From NCBI GenBank assembly GCA_020853395.1, contig JADYYY010000011.1, forward strand, positions 62,001 through 126,000: a stretch of 64,000 nucleotides of DNA, written 5' to 3'. Positions 32,543 to 40,330 of the stretch are shown in pieces; the stretch's first letter is position 1; each line of letters starts with the position of its first letter. The DNA is from Acidobacteriota bacterium (GTDB taxonomy: Bacteria > Acidobacteriota > Vicinamibacteria > Vicinamibacterales > SCN-69-37). The notes under the pieces were generated by a model. The model made no database searches, was not told the DNA's origin, and saw only the letters and a program-made list of their open reading frames with translations. The position numbers and the translations under genes are program-made.

Positions 32543-33612
32543 CTCGTCCCGTTCCCCCGCTCCGCATGCCGGCGGAGTGGGAACCGCACCGGGCCACGTG
32601 GGTGGCCTGGCCGCACCACGAGCCCGACTGGCCGGGCAAGCTGGCCGCCATTCCCTGGGTCTACACCGAGATCGTGCGCGTGCTCTCACGGCACGAGATC
32701 GTCGAGGTCCTCTGCGCAGCGGAGGCCGTCGCGGCCGATGCGCGCGCGTGTCTGGCCGCGCATGCGGTCGACCCCGCGCACGTCCGCCTGCACGTCGTGC
32801 CGACGGATCGCGTGTGGCTGCGCGACAGCGCGCCGACCGGCGTGCTGACGCCATCTGGCGACGTCGTGCTCGTGAACTGGGCGTTCAACGGCTGGGCCAA
32901 GTACGACAACTGGCGGCTCGATCAGCAGGTGGGCGCCGCGGTCGAGCGGATCACCGGCCTGCCGCGCGTCGAGCCGTGCCGATCCGGAGGCGAACGTCTC
33001 GTGCTCGAAGGCGGCGGAATCGAGGTGAACGGCGACGGCCTGCTGCTCGTCACCGAGGAGTGGCTGCTGAGCGACGTCCAGGTGCGCAATCCCGGTCTCG
33101 CGCGCGAGGACTACGAGCGGCTCTTCGCCGAGTGGCTCGGGATTCGGCGCACGATCTGGCTCGGCGAGGGCTGCCTCGGCGACGACACGCACGGGCACGT
33201 CGACGACGTGGCGCGCTTCGTGTCGCGCGACACGGTGGTGGTCGCCGTCGAGCGCGATGCCGCGGATCCCAATCACGCCCGATCCCTCGACAACCTGCGC
33301 CGCCTCGAGCTCGCCGGCCGCGATCCGCTCGTCGGCCCGTTGCGCATCGTCGAACTGCCGTATCCGGCGCCGATGTTCATGTACACCGAGCGCCTGCCGG
33401 CCAGCTACGCGAACTTCTACGTCGCCAACGGCGTCGTGATGGTGCCGACCTTCAACGATCCGAACGATCGCGTGGCGCTGCAGACGCTCGCCGATCTGTT
33501 CGCCGATCGGCAGGTTGTCGGGATCCACGCGTCGGATCTCGTCTGGGGACAGGGGACGCTGCACTGTCTGACGCAGCAGGAGCCGGCGCGCCGTGCCGAT
33601 GCTCGATCCTGA
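32539..33612 (+). CDS. aguA: agmatine deiminase
   Basis: This 357-residue protein hydrolyses agmatine to N-carbamoylputrescine and ammonia, the step before AguB. The family motifs are present: MPAEWEPHRATWVAWPH at the N-terminus, RDSAPTGV for guanidinium binding, the catalytic histidine in DDTHGHVDDVARF, and the nucleophile C343 in GTLHCLTQQEP. Its ATG overlaps the aguB stop (ATGA). Agmatine would come from arginine decarboxylase, which is not in the window. Confidence 0.97.
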   Translation: MTRPVPPLRMPAEWEPHRATWVAWPHHEPDWPGKLAAIPWVYTEIVRVLSRHEIVEVLCAAEAVAADARACLAAHAVDPAHVRLHVVPTDRVWLRDSAPTGVLTPSGDVVLVNWAFNGWAKYDNWRLDQQVGAAVERITGLPRVEPCRSGGERLVLEGGGIEVNGDGLLLVTEEWLLSDVQVRNPGLAREDYERLFAEWLGIRRTIWLGEGCLGDDTHGHVDDVARFVSRDTVVVAVERDAADPNHARSLDNLRRLELAGRDPLVGPLRIVELPYPAPMFMYTERLPASYANFYVANGVVMVPTFNDPNDRVALQTLADLFADRQVVGIHASDLVWGQGTLHCLTQQEPARRADARS

Positions 33613-33796
33613 CGAGACCGAGTTCGTCGTCCAGTGTCCGTACTGCGGCGAGCGGGTCACCGTCTATCTCGAGCCCGACGTGATGGGCACGCTCGTCCAT
33701 GACTGCGAGGTCTGTTGCCGGCCGTGGCGGATGGACGTGACGCGCGACGCCGAGTACCGGTACGTCGACGTGAGCCGCGGCGACGGCTCCGAGTGA
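33593..33796 (+). CDS. CPXCG-type cysteine-rich small protein
   Basis: This 67-residue protein has two cysteine pairs, C-P-Y-C-G-E near the start and C-E-V-C-C-R-P in the middle, the pattern of the CPXCG-motif family thought to bind zinc. It starts inside the last codons of aguA (GTG at 33593, or ATG at 33599), so it is probably co-translated with the agmatine operon. Function unknown in the family. Its last codons and stop lie in the first unit of a short tandem duplication. Confidence 0.82.
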   Translation: MPMLDPDETEFVVQCPYCGERVTVYLEPDVMGTLVHDCEVCCRPWRMDVTRDAEYRYVDVSRGDGSE

Positions 33797-33821
33797 GAGC
33801 CGCGGCGACGGCTCGGAGTGA
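33771..33821 (+). repeat. tandem duplication of about 25 bases
   Basis: The sequence GAGCCGCGGCGACGGCTC followed by (C/G)GAGTGA occurs twice in a row, at 33772 and again at about 33797, spanning the stop codon of the cysteine-rich protein. Each unit contains a 6-base inverted repeat (GAGCCG/CGGCTC). A weak terminator duplicated by slippage is possible. Confidence 0.7.
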
Positions 33822-34031
33822 AAAGACCGGCGCGCCGCCGCCAAGAGCGGGCGCCGTGCGCGCGCCGCTCGACACGGCCGCCATCTTCCGTCCTCGTCGG
33901 ATGACGCGGCATCCGCCGGCGGTGCCGCCCGGCGGCGACAGCCGTCCCGCGATCGCGTCGCGACCTCGTACGAGCGCTGGCACGCTCGTTGATCCTCGGT
34001 GAAGCGTCCCTCCCGATCACCGAGGTTCGTC

Positions 34032-34574
34032 ATGACACGCATCAATCAGGGTTTGTCGTTCGCCGTTGTCGCGGCCGTGGCCGCAATCGTGGGTGGGGTC
34101 TCCGTGTCGTCGCGCCACGCGTTTTCTGCAACGCCGCGCGCCGCGGACGTCGCGGTCTCGTGCGGCGCAGGGCATCGCGCCGAGGTGCGGCAGTCGCTTG
34201 CGGACGGTACGCCGCGCGTGGCGCTCGAGTGCGTGCCCGAGCCGGCCGCGCCTGCCGTGTACGCCGCCGCGAGCGCGCCGGCTGCGGCGGCACGCGCCGT
34301 TCGCGTGGCCGAACCTCTCATCGATCCGCCGTCAGGCCTGAGCCGCGTCTCGTCGCACGAGCTCGCCTCCGCGCGCCCCATCTCGCAGCGCCGCACGGCC
34401 GTGCGGGCGCCTCAGCGGACGTCATGGCAGAAGCGGGCGCTCGTGATCGGCGGTTCGGCCGGCGCGGGCGCGGGCATCGGCGCTCTGGCCGGGGGCAAGA
34501 AGGGCGCGCTCATCGGCGCGGCGATTGGTGGCGGTGGTGCGGCGATCGTCGACGCGCTCAGGAGACGCGACTGA
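34032..34574 (+). CDS. exported glycine-zipper protein
   Basis: The 180-residue protein starts at the ATG before a hydrophobic leader (LSFAVVAAVAAIVGGVSVSS). Two cysteines (positions about 44 and 67) may form a disulfide. The C-terminus is a glycine zipper (GSAGAGAGIGALAGGKKGAL and then IGAAIGGGGAAIVDALRR), a pattern that packs membrane helices or outer-membrane lipoprotein domains. Family-level function is unknown. A GTG 33 bases upstream could be used instead. Confidence 0.72.
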   Translation: MTRINQGLSFAVVAAVAAIVGGVSVSSRHAFSATPRAADVAVSCGAGHRAEVRQSLADGTPRVALECVPEPAAPAVYAAASAPAAAARAVRVAEPLIDPPSGLSRVSSHELASARPISQRRTAVRAPQRTSWQKRALVIGGSAGAGAGIGALAGGKKGALIGAAIGGGGAAIVDALRRRD

Positions 34575-34595
34575 CGCGCCGCCGTTACGCGTGTG

Positions 34596-34621
34596 CGGGC
34601 GGCCTGTCTTCAGGCCGCCCG
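34596..34621. terminator. bidirectional hairpin between convergent genes
   Basis: A perfect inverted repeat with 11-base arms (CGGGCGGCCTG and its complement) and loop TCTT lies 22 bases after the glycine-zipper gene. It overlaps the stop codon of the convergent topoisomerase gene (34610-34612). It is well placed to end transcription from both sides. Confidence 0.6.
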
Positions 34622-35731
34622 TGCGGCCTTCCGTGCGCCGTTCAGCGACGGCAACCGCGCGGCGCGGCGGAGCAGGGCAACGAGCCGCGCTTCGGCCGCG
34701 TGCAGGTTGCCGGCCGAGCCGTTCGCGGCCACGGCCGCGACGCTGCCGATCGTGAGGCCTCGCGCGTACGCGTCGAAGACGGCAGGGTGGACATAGCACT
34801 TGCGACAGACGGCGCGCGTGTTGCCGAGCACGCCCGCGACCTTGTCCACGGCCGCCACGACGTGGCGCGCGGCGGCGGCCGCGGTCGGCGCCACGCCGAT
34901 CGCATCGAGAGCAGAGGCGGCAACGAGCGTCCCCGTCCACGTCCGGAAGTCCTTGGCCGTGAAGCCGTCGCCCGCGATGTGCCGCAAGTACGCATTCACA
35001 TCCGACGACGAGAGCGTCCGGATGGCGTGCCGATCGTCGAGGTACTGGAACAGCGTCTGGCCCGGCAGATCCTGACACCGGCGCACGATGCCCGCGAGCC
35101 GCGCATCTTCGACGTCGATCGTCTGGAGCACCCCGCTCTTCGCGCGGAATCGGAAGCGCATCCGCCGGCCGCGGATGCGCACGTGCGCGTCGCGCAGCGT
35201 CGTGAGGCCGTGCGATCCGTTGGCTCGCGCGTACTCCGCGTTGCCGATTCGCATGGAGGTGCGCTCCAGCAGGCTGACGACCGTCGCGAGCACCTGATCG
35301 CGCGAGAGCGGCGTGCGGCGGATGTCGCGCGCGATGCGGCGCCGGATCGCGGGCAGCGCACGCGAGAATGCGAGCAGCCGCTCGTACTTGGTCGAGTCGC
35401 GGATGGCCGTCCACGACGAGTGATATCGATACTGCTTTCGTCCGGCGGCGTCGCGGCCTGTCGCCTGCAGGTGCGCCTGCGGATCGAGGGCGATCCAGAC
35501 GCCGGTCCACGCGGGCGGGACCACGAGCCCGCGGATGCGTTCGAGCGTCGCGGCGTCTCGCACGAGCCGTCCGTCGGGCCGCCGGTAGACGAACTGCTGG
35601 CCTCGCCGTTCCCGCGCGAGTCCTGGTTCGTTGTCGGTGGCGTAGTGCAGGCCGGCGGCTCGCGCGCTGTCGACGGCACGACGAACGTCCATGTGATCGC
35701 GGTTGAGCAAACCACGTGCCGGCCGCCGCAC
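34610..35731 (-). CDS. DNA topoisomerase IB
   Basis: The 373-residue protein (360 if the second methionine at 35692 is used) relaxes supercoils through a 3'-phosphotyrosyl intermediate, like poxvirus-type bacterial topoisomerase IB. N-terminal YATDNEPGLARERRGQQFVY and IRGLVVPPAWTGVWI are family motifs. Catalytic residues are recognisable: the arginine and lysine in GRKQYRYHSSW and the central R-I-G-N-A-E-Y region, K-D-F-R-T-W in the middle, and the nucleophile tyrosine in RAVCRKCYVHPAV (residue 313). It has no obvious operon partner. Confidence 0.93.
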   Translation of the reverse strand: MRRPARGLLNRDHMDVRRAVDSARAAGLHYATDNEPGLARERRGQQFVYRRPDGRLVRDAATLERIRGLVVPPAWTGVWIALDPQAHLQATGRDAAGRKQYRYHSSWTAIRDSTKYERLLAFSRALPAIRRRIARDIRRTPLSRDQVLATVVSLLERTSMRIGNAEYARANGSHGLTTLRDAHVRIRGRRMRFRFRAKSGVLQTIDVEDARLAGIVRRCQDLPGQTLFQYLDDRHAIRTLSSSDVNAYLRHIAGDGFTAKDFRTWTGTLVAASALDAIGVAPTAAAAARHVVAAVDKVAGVLGNTRAVCRKCYVHPAVFDAYARGLTIGSVAAVAANGSAGNLHAAEARLVALLRRAARLPSLNGARKAARAA

Positions 35732-36106
35732 CTGCTGAAGCCAGAGCGTGTCGCCGCGTGCCCAGCGCCCCGTGCGCTCGCGGGAGTGAGGCCGCGCCTG
35801 GGCAATGTTGGCAACGCGGCAACCCGCGACGGCGAGATCCTGCCCGTCGTCATCATCGCCATCGCGCGAGGCGTTCGTTGGAGTGCGAGCTGCGGTCGTC
35901 GATGATGCCAGTGGCGGTGTTGAGGATCAGACTCGTCCGTCACCGAACGGCCCGGCAGGTCGACGCAGCGGACGCGGTGCGAGCACGTGGCCGCTGACGC
36001 GGCTCCGTGCCGATCGGCCTCCACGTTCGATACGATGCCGGACCGTGATGACCAGCGTGCCCGAGGTCGTCGCGGAGTACGATGCACACGACGCGGAGGA
36101 GGCGGG
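35732..36106. other. gap between divergent genes, no gene seen
   Basis: This stretch of about 375 bases lies between the divergent topoisomerase and serine-hydrolase genes and must hold both promoters. No convincing reading frame, RNA gene or clear hexamer pair was found. Only a GGAGGAGGCGGG ribosome-binding site at 36095-36106 before the hydrolase ATG is clear. Confidence 0.5.
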
Positions 36107-37279
36107 ATGCGACTGAGAGTCTTGGCCCTGCTCGGATGTTTCGCGGCGTGTGGCTCGCCTGACCCCGTGCCGTCGCTTCAGGCGATCGAGGCGCGGATGC
36201 GCGCGGCGATGGCGGAGGCTCACGCGAACGGCATCGCCATGGCCGTGATCGATGAGGGGCGGGTCGCAGGCGTGTGGGCCCATGGCGTTCGCAATGCGAA
36301 GAACGAGCCGCTGCAGACCGATACCGTGATGTACGGCGCGTCGTTGACCAAGACCGTGATGGCGTACGCCACGCTGACGCTCGTGGATCGCGGCGTCCTC
36401 GGTCTCGACGCGCCCCTGGCTTCGTACCTCGACCGGCCGCTCACCGAGTACGGCGACGGCGATGCGCACCTCGCGAAGTACGGCCCCTATCGCGACCTGG
36501 CGGGCGACGATCGCTGGCGCCGGATCACGGCGAGAATGGCGCTCACCCATTCCACCGGCTTCGAGAATTTCTGGTTCGTCGAGCCGGACCGCAAGCTGCG
36601 GATTCACTTCGATCCGGGCTCGCGCTTCAGCTACTCCGGCGAGGGCTTCAGTCTGCTGCAGTTCGTGATCGAGCACGGGAGCCGGGCGAAGGGGCTCGGC
36701 GAGGACGTCAAGGCGCTCACCGACGGCATCTTCGCGCGGCTCGGCATGACGCGCACCAGCCTGCAGTGGCGGTCCGACTTTCGGCCCAACCTCGCCGATG
36801 GCTGGAGAGACGACGGCCAAGCGGTCGAGCACGATGAACGATCCAACGTGCGCGTCGCGGGCTCGATGGACACGACCATCGACGATCTGTCGAAGTTCGC
36901 GGCAGCGCTCGTCCGCGGCGACGGCCTGTCGCCGGCAGCGCGGGCCGAACTGACGAAGCCCGGCGTGGCGATCACGACCGCGCACCAGTTCCCGACGTTC
37001 GGCATGGAGCTGCCCATCGAGCAGCGCCGCCGCGATCTCGCGGCGGGGCTGGGCGTGATCGTGTTCGATGGACCGCAGGGCCCCGGGTTCTTCAAGGGAG
37101 GTCACGACGCGCAGACCGCCAACACGCTCGTCTGCGTGGAACGGCGCCAGCGCTGCGTGCTCATCCTCGCGAACGACGTCCGTGCCGAGTCCCGCTTCGC
37201 CGATCTCGTCTCGTTCGTCCTGGGCGAGACCGGCGTGCCGTACGATTGGGAGTACGGCAGCCAGGCAGGGAAGTCGTGA
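36107..37279 (+). CDS. serine hydrolase / class C beta-lactamase-fold lipoprotein
   Basis: This 390-residue protein begins MRLRVLALLGCFAACGS, a lipoprotein-type leader with a possible lipidated cysteine at 11 or 15. The S-x-x-K nucleophile motif is SLTK at 79-82 (YGASLTKTV), and the second motif is Y-S-G near 176 (RFSYSGEGFSLLQ). A C-terminal K-G-G-H segment near F-F-K-G-G-H-D replaces the K-T-G triad, as in the esterase/penicillin-binding-like branch. A strong GGAGGAGG site fixes the start. It probably acts on D-amino-acid peptides or esters outside the cytoplasm. Confidence 0.9.
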   Translation: MRLRVLALLGCFAACGSPDPVPSLQAIEARMRAAMAEAHANGIAMAVIDEGRVAGVWAHGVRNAKNEPLQTDTVMYGASLTKTVMAYATLTLVDRGVLGLDAPLASYLDRPLTEYGDGDAHLAKYGPYRDLAGDDRWRRITARMALTHSTGFENFWFVEPDRKLRIHFDPGSRFSYSGEGFSLLQFVIEHGSRAKGLGEDVKALTDGIFARLGMTRTSLQWRSDFRPNLADGWRDDGQAVEHDERSNVRVAGSMDTTIDDLSKFAAALVRGDGLSPAARAELTKPGVAITTAHQFPTFGMELPIEQRRRDLAAGLGVIVFDGPQGPGFFKGGHDAQTANTLVCVERRQRCVLILANDVRAESRFADLVSFVLGETGVPYDWEYGSQAGKS

Positions 37280-37360
37280 CTGCGATCATCGATTCATCGA
37301 TGGCGCGCGCCTCCCGCTGGCGGTCCGGCGTCCCGGACCGCCTCGGCTGCCAGGCCCGGC

Positions 37361-37807
37361 TCACCGCGGCGACAGTCTCGCCGGCGTGTGCGCGAGGCCG
37401 TGGGTCACGAGCGACGTGGCCGACGCGCCGAGCTCCACGGCGCGCGCGAGCGTCAGCGCGCTGATCGAGATGACCACGTCGCGCACCGCGACGTCGAAGT
37501 GCCCGCCGAGGACGAGGTTGACGCTCACGAAGAGCAGCCAGGCGCTCGCGACGTAGGCGCCGATCCGCGGCGCGAGCCCGAGCAGCATGATGCCGACCGC
37601 GACTTCCACGATGCCGACCACGGCCATGAACGCCGGGATCGAGATCGGCAGGAGCGCCGCGGCCGTGGGGCTCACGTAACTGCCCCAGTCGGCGAGCAGG
37701 TTGAAGAACTTGTCCAGCCCCGCCAGCGTGGCGGTCAGGCCGAGCGCGATGTGCAGGGCACGGAAACGAGCCGAGAGTCGAGCATCCATGTGGTGAGCCT
37801 CCGTCAT
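37361..37807 (-). CDS. DoxX-family membrane protein
   Basis: The 148-residue protein has four hydrophobic helices with the DoxX-like pattern: LHIALGLTATLAGLDKFFNL, PISIPAFMAVVGIVEVAVGI, and VASAWLLFVSVNLVLGGHF. Family members are small inner-membrane proteins linked to redox or sulfur metabolism in some bacteria. It is divergent from the sigma-factor gene, with a palindrome between them, so the sigma factor may control it. A second methionine at 37789 is an alternative start. Confidence 0.83.
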   Translation of the reverse strand: MTEAHHMDARLSARFRALHIALGLTATLAGLDKFFNLLADWGSYVSPTAAALLPISIPAFMAVVGIVEVAVGIMLLGLAPRIGAYVASAWLLFVSVNLVLGGHFDVAVRDVVISISALTLARAVELGASATSLVTHGLAHTPARLSPR

Positions 37808-37830
37808 AATCGAGATCTCGCCGGACGGAA

Positions 37831-37856
37831 CGTGACAGCCGGGATCGGTTGTCACG
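37831..37856. promoter_or_regulatory. palindrome between the DoxX and sigma-factor genes
   Basis: CGTGACA at 37831-37837 and TGTCACG at 37850-37856 form a perfect inverted repeat with 7-base arms and a 12-base spacer, about 25 bases before the DoxX start and 38 before the sigma ATG. The geometry fits a dimeric regulator binding one face of the helix. The regulator is not known. Confidence 0.5.
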
Positions 37857-37894
37857 CTTTGCCTCGTGCCGACTCTGTAGGGAAGGAGCCCGAG

Positions 37895-38593
37895 ATGCCT
37901 GCGCCTGCCGTCCTCTCCGATCCGTCGACCCCGCTCTCCGACGAGGACGTCGTCGCCAGGGTGATCGGCGGCGACGTCGCGCTGTTCGAAGTGCTGATGC
38001 GCCGGCACAACGAGCAGGTGTACCGCGCGGCGCGCGCCATTCTTCGCGACGAGCGCGAGGCCGAGGACGTGATGCAGGCCGCCTACGTCAACGCCTACAC
38101 GCACCTCGCGCAGTTCGACGGCCGCGCGAAGTTCTCGACCTGGCTCACGAAGATCGCCGTGTACGACGCGCTCGCGCGCGTGCGCCGTCGCGGCCGCTAC
38201 ACGTCGCTCGACGACGACTCCGCGGGGACGATCATGCCCGTCACCTCGACGCCCGATCCCGAACGACATGCGTTCAGCGTCGAGCTGCGCCGGCTGATCG
38301 AGGCGGCCGTGGACGCGCTCGGCGATGGCTACCGGGAAGTGTTCGTGCTCCGGCAGGTGCAAGGGCTCGACACGGCCGAGACCGCCGAGGTGCTCGGCGT
38401 GAGCGAAGAGGTGGTGCGGACGAGGTTTTCTCGCGCACGGCACCAGTTGCGTGAGGCCCTCGCCGATCGCGTGGGCGACGCGGCGACGAGCGCGTTCACG
38501 TTCGGCCATGCGCGATGCGACGCCGTCGTGTCGAGCGTGATGGCGCGGGTGCTCGCCGCGGACGCCCACAGCCGCATCCGCCAGCGACGCTGA
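37895..38593 (+). CDS. ECF-type RNA polymerase sigma factor
   Basis: The 232-residue protein has sigma region 2 at about 35-105 (RAARAILRDEREAEDVMQAA, then FSTWLTKIAVYDALARVRRR) and sigma region 4 at about 135-190 (YREVFVLRQVQGLDTAETAE followed by RTRFSRARHQLR). A 40-residue C-terminal extension with one cysteine follows. GGAAGGAGC precedes the ATG. No anti-sigma factor gene is adjacent, which is unusual for this family; the palindrome upstream may be part of its control. Confidence 0.93.
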   Translation: MPAPAVLSDPSTPLSDEDVVARVIGGDVALFEVLMRRHNEQVYRAARAILRDEREAEDVMQAAYVNAYTHLAQFDGRAKFSTWLTKIAVYDALARVRRRGRYTSLDDDSAGTIMPVTSTPDPERHAFSVELRRLIEAAVDALGDGYREVFVLRQVQGLDTAETAEVLGVSEEVVRTRFSRARHQLREALADRVGDAATSAFTFGHARCDAVVSSVMARVLAADAHSRIRQRR

Positions 38594-38683
38594 TTCACCT
38601 GCAGCACCGAGCGCGAGGACTGGGCGACGCCGCGTTTCGCCGTATGGCGCGCGGACGGCGGTCACGTCTCGCCGTGGCGCGCG

Positions 38684-38784
38684 GGCAACGGCACGTCGCA
38701 TGGGAGCGGGCGGCGCCACGTCGCATGTCGGCGGGCGACGCCACGTCGCATGCGGGCGGGCGACGCCACGTCGCATGGGGGCAC
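38684..38784 (+). repeat. 25-base tandem repeat, four units
   Basis: The core CACGTCGCATG occurs at 38692, 38717, 38742 and 38767, exactly 25 bases apart, in units of the form GCCACGTCGCATGNGGGCGGGCGAC with slight variation. It ends 26 bases before tRNA-Arg. No reading frame uses it convincingly. Confidence 0.88.
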
Positions 38785-38796
38785 GACGGCGTCCCG

Positions 38797-38802
38797 TACA
38801 AT
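38797..38802 (+). promoter_or_regulatory. TACAAT -10-like hexamer for tRNA-Arg
   Basis: TACAAT ends eight bases before the first base of the mature tRNA. This is the expected position for a -10 element and would give a very short 5' leader. No clear -35 is visible; the tandem repeat occupies that place. Confidence 0.5.
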
Positions 38803-38810
38803 GGCGCCGT

Positions 38811-38887
38811 GCGCCCGTAGCTCAGCCGGATAGAGCACCGGCCTTCTAAGCCGGGGGTCGCAGGTTCGAGTCCTGCCGGGCGCGCCA
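38811..38887 (+). tRNA. tRNA-Arg (TCT)
   Basis: The acceptor stem pairs GCGCCCG with CGGGCGC, with discriminator G and an encoded CCA. The D arm is GCTCAGCCGGATAGAGC, the anticodon stem CCGGC/GCCGG holds loop CTTCTAA with anticodon TCT, and the T arm is GCAGG-TTCGAGT-CCTGC. A recombinase relic begins 39 bases after its 3' end, so this tRNA was probably the integration site of a mobile element. Confidence 0.97.
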
Positions 38888-38925
38888 GTGTTCGTATGTA
38901 GGTGTGACACTGGTGTGACACTTCG

Positions 38926-39420
38926 TCACGCATTCTGACCTCCCGCGACCGCCTCGAGCGTCCGTCGCTTCCAGTTGACCTCCGGGTCATTGCGCAGCTC
39001 CTCGTCGGTCACGTCCAGATGCCGCTGTGTCTGCTGAACGCTGGCGTGTCGGAGCATCAACTGGATGACGCGGATATCGACGCCGTCGGCCACGGGCAGG
39101 CGCCTTCGTGCCGACGATCGTGCCCATGCAGATCGATCTCGTGGAGCTTCGTGCGATCGACGCGGGCGCCAGGCTTCGCACGCTTCGTCTCGTGGCGTTT
39201 CGGTCCAAGTGTTCCGCGTCGACTCAGGACGGCCGCGGAGGCGGCCGTTCGGATCGAAGGGAATGCGCCGGTTGTCCTTGTCCTTGGTTGTCTGGCCAGG
39301 AATGCCGATGGTGTGAATGTCCCATGCGGCACGAAAGGCGAGCATCACGAAGCGTGTCGGCCCACACAGGTTCCGGCACTCGTTCGCGACACACCTGCTC
39401 GAGGACGGCCCTCGTGAATG
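38926..39420 (-). pseudogene. broken tyrosine recombinase (integrase C-terminal part)
   Basis: Read on the bottom strand, the order of catalytic-domain motifs is preserved but they fall in different frames. First comes GQTTKDKDNRRIPFDPNGRL, then in another frame EIDLHGHDRRHEGA (the H-x-x-R box), then back in the first frame DIRVIQLMLRHASVQQTQRH and LDVTDEEL. The N-terminal half is missing. At least two frameshifts make it inactive. It lies directly downstream of tRNA-Arg and points toward it, as phage or island integrases do. Confidence 0.82.
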
Positions 39421-39459
39421 GACGCCCGGAGGCGTGGCCGGTCTACTCCACAACAAGTA

Positions 39460-39466
39460 GTTGGGC
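39460..39466 (+). other. GTTGGGC, possible integron core site
   Basis: This 7-mer fits the GTTRRRY core consensus that marks the 5' boundary of an integron gene cassette, 53 bases before the antitoxin start. Seven bases alone can occur by chance; it matters only together with the attC-like sequence at 40028. Confidence 0.25.
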
Positions 39467-39519
39467 CTCGGAAACAACAGCAGGCGTGATTCGAGATCGT
39501 CTTGGAGTAGCCTCAAGTC

Positions 39520-39708
39520 ATGACTCAGGCTGTGAAGGAGTTGGTCCATCGGTTCGAGGCGTTGCCGGCGGCGGAGCGCGAGGAAGTGCTCGCGGAACTG
39601 CTTCGCCGCGCCCGGTCTGAGCCACACGATCTTCCGACCGATGAGGACCTGACTGCGGCTGCGGATCGGCTCTTTCGAGATCTCGACGCACGTGAGCACG
39701 GTCGGTGA
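39520..39708 (+). CDS. small antitoxin-like protein (partner of MazF-like toxin)
   Basis: The 62-residue protein (MTQAVKELVHRFEALPAAER, then EEVLAELLRR and a charged tail ending FRDLDAREHGR) looks like the addiction-module antitoxins that precede MazF/PemK toxins. It is helical and acidic, with no obvious DNA-binding motif. Its stop overlaps the GTG start of the toxin reading frame, the usual coupling in these operons. The pairing is the main evidence. Confidence 0.75.
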   Translation: MTQAVKELVHRFEALPAAEREEVLAELLRRARSEPHDLPTDEDLTAAADRLFRDLDAREHGR

Positions 39709-40033
39709 AGGGACCGCGGCGGGGTGAAGTGTGGCTCGTCGATCTGGGCATGGCGGCCGAGGTTCGGCCGGCTCTGGTGATCAGCGTTGAGGCCATCGAC
39801 GCGGACCGGGCGCTCGCTACGCTCGTCCCCCACACGACGAGTGCGCGCGGTACTCAGTTCGAGGCTGCCGTGTCCGTGGGTTCCTGAAGGCGGGCGTGTT
39901 CGACGTGCAGGACCTCGTCACGATTCCGCATGCGAAATCGCTGCGAGCACTCGGCAGCTTGAATTCGCAGCAACTCAGTACTGTCGAGGCCGCAGTTCGC
40001 CGTTGGTCGGGGCTTGGGAACTCCGAGGCCTAA
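39705..40033 (+). pseudogene. MazF/PemK-like endoribonuclease toxin, frameshifted
   Basis: The first 59 codons read GEVWLVDLGMAAEVRPALVI and TLVPHTTSARGTQFEAAV, the MazF N-terminal beta-barrel with its nucleic-acid-binding arginines. The frame then stops at 39887. A second frame starting at 39881 continues perfectly as FLKAGVFDVQDLVTIPHAKS and LRALGSLNSQQL up to the TAA at 40031. Joined, the protein would be about 109 residues, the normal MazF length. One missing base near 39880 explains it; a real inactivating mutation or a sequencing error are both possible. Confidence 0.85.
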
Positions 40034-40108
40034 CATCCAAATGGAGCCGACGCACCGGCTGTCCCGTGCTCGTGTCGCTGCGGCGCGCGGCTCATGTCGA
40101 TGAGACGG
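40028..40108 (+). mobile_element. attC-like integron recombination site (degenerate)
   Basis: The end of the toxin gene contains GCCTAAC (40028-40034), matching the RYYYAAC inverse core. It is followed by GAGCCG (40044-40049), a long imperfect stem, CGGCTC (40088-40093) and ATGTCGATG, then GAGACGG where GTTRRRY is expected. The outer arms pair as in attC folds and the 81-base length is in range. The right core is mutated, so the site may be dead. A chance resemblance is not excluded. Confidence 0.42.
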
Positions 40109-40330
40109 TCCTTGGCCTGTTCGTGCGCGCGATAGACCTGAAGGTCGTGTTTTCGAGTTCCCGTTCGCGCCCCAAGCCTGTGTAGAACGTCTGCGGACAC
40201 GACGGATGCAGCCTGAGCGGCCGCGGCGTGACACGCCGTAATCGTCTGGGGTGGGAAGGAGTTGCCTCTCACCCTCGAAACAGGCCGTAAAATCAGGCGA
40301 CGAGACGCGTTCTCGCCGGTGGGGAATAGC

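Noticed and set aside
38684-38784. Tandem repeat as a CRISPR array
   Set aside because: The 25-base units are contiguous, with no unique spacers, and there are no cas genes in the window.
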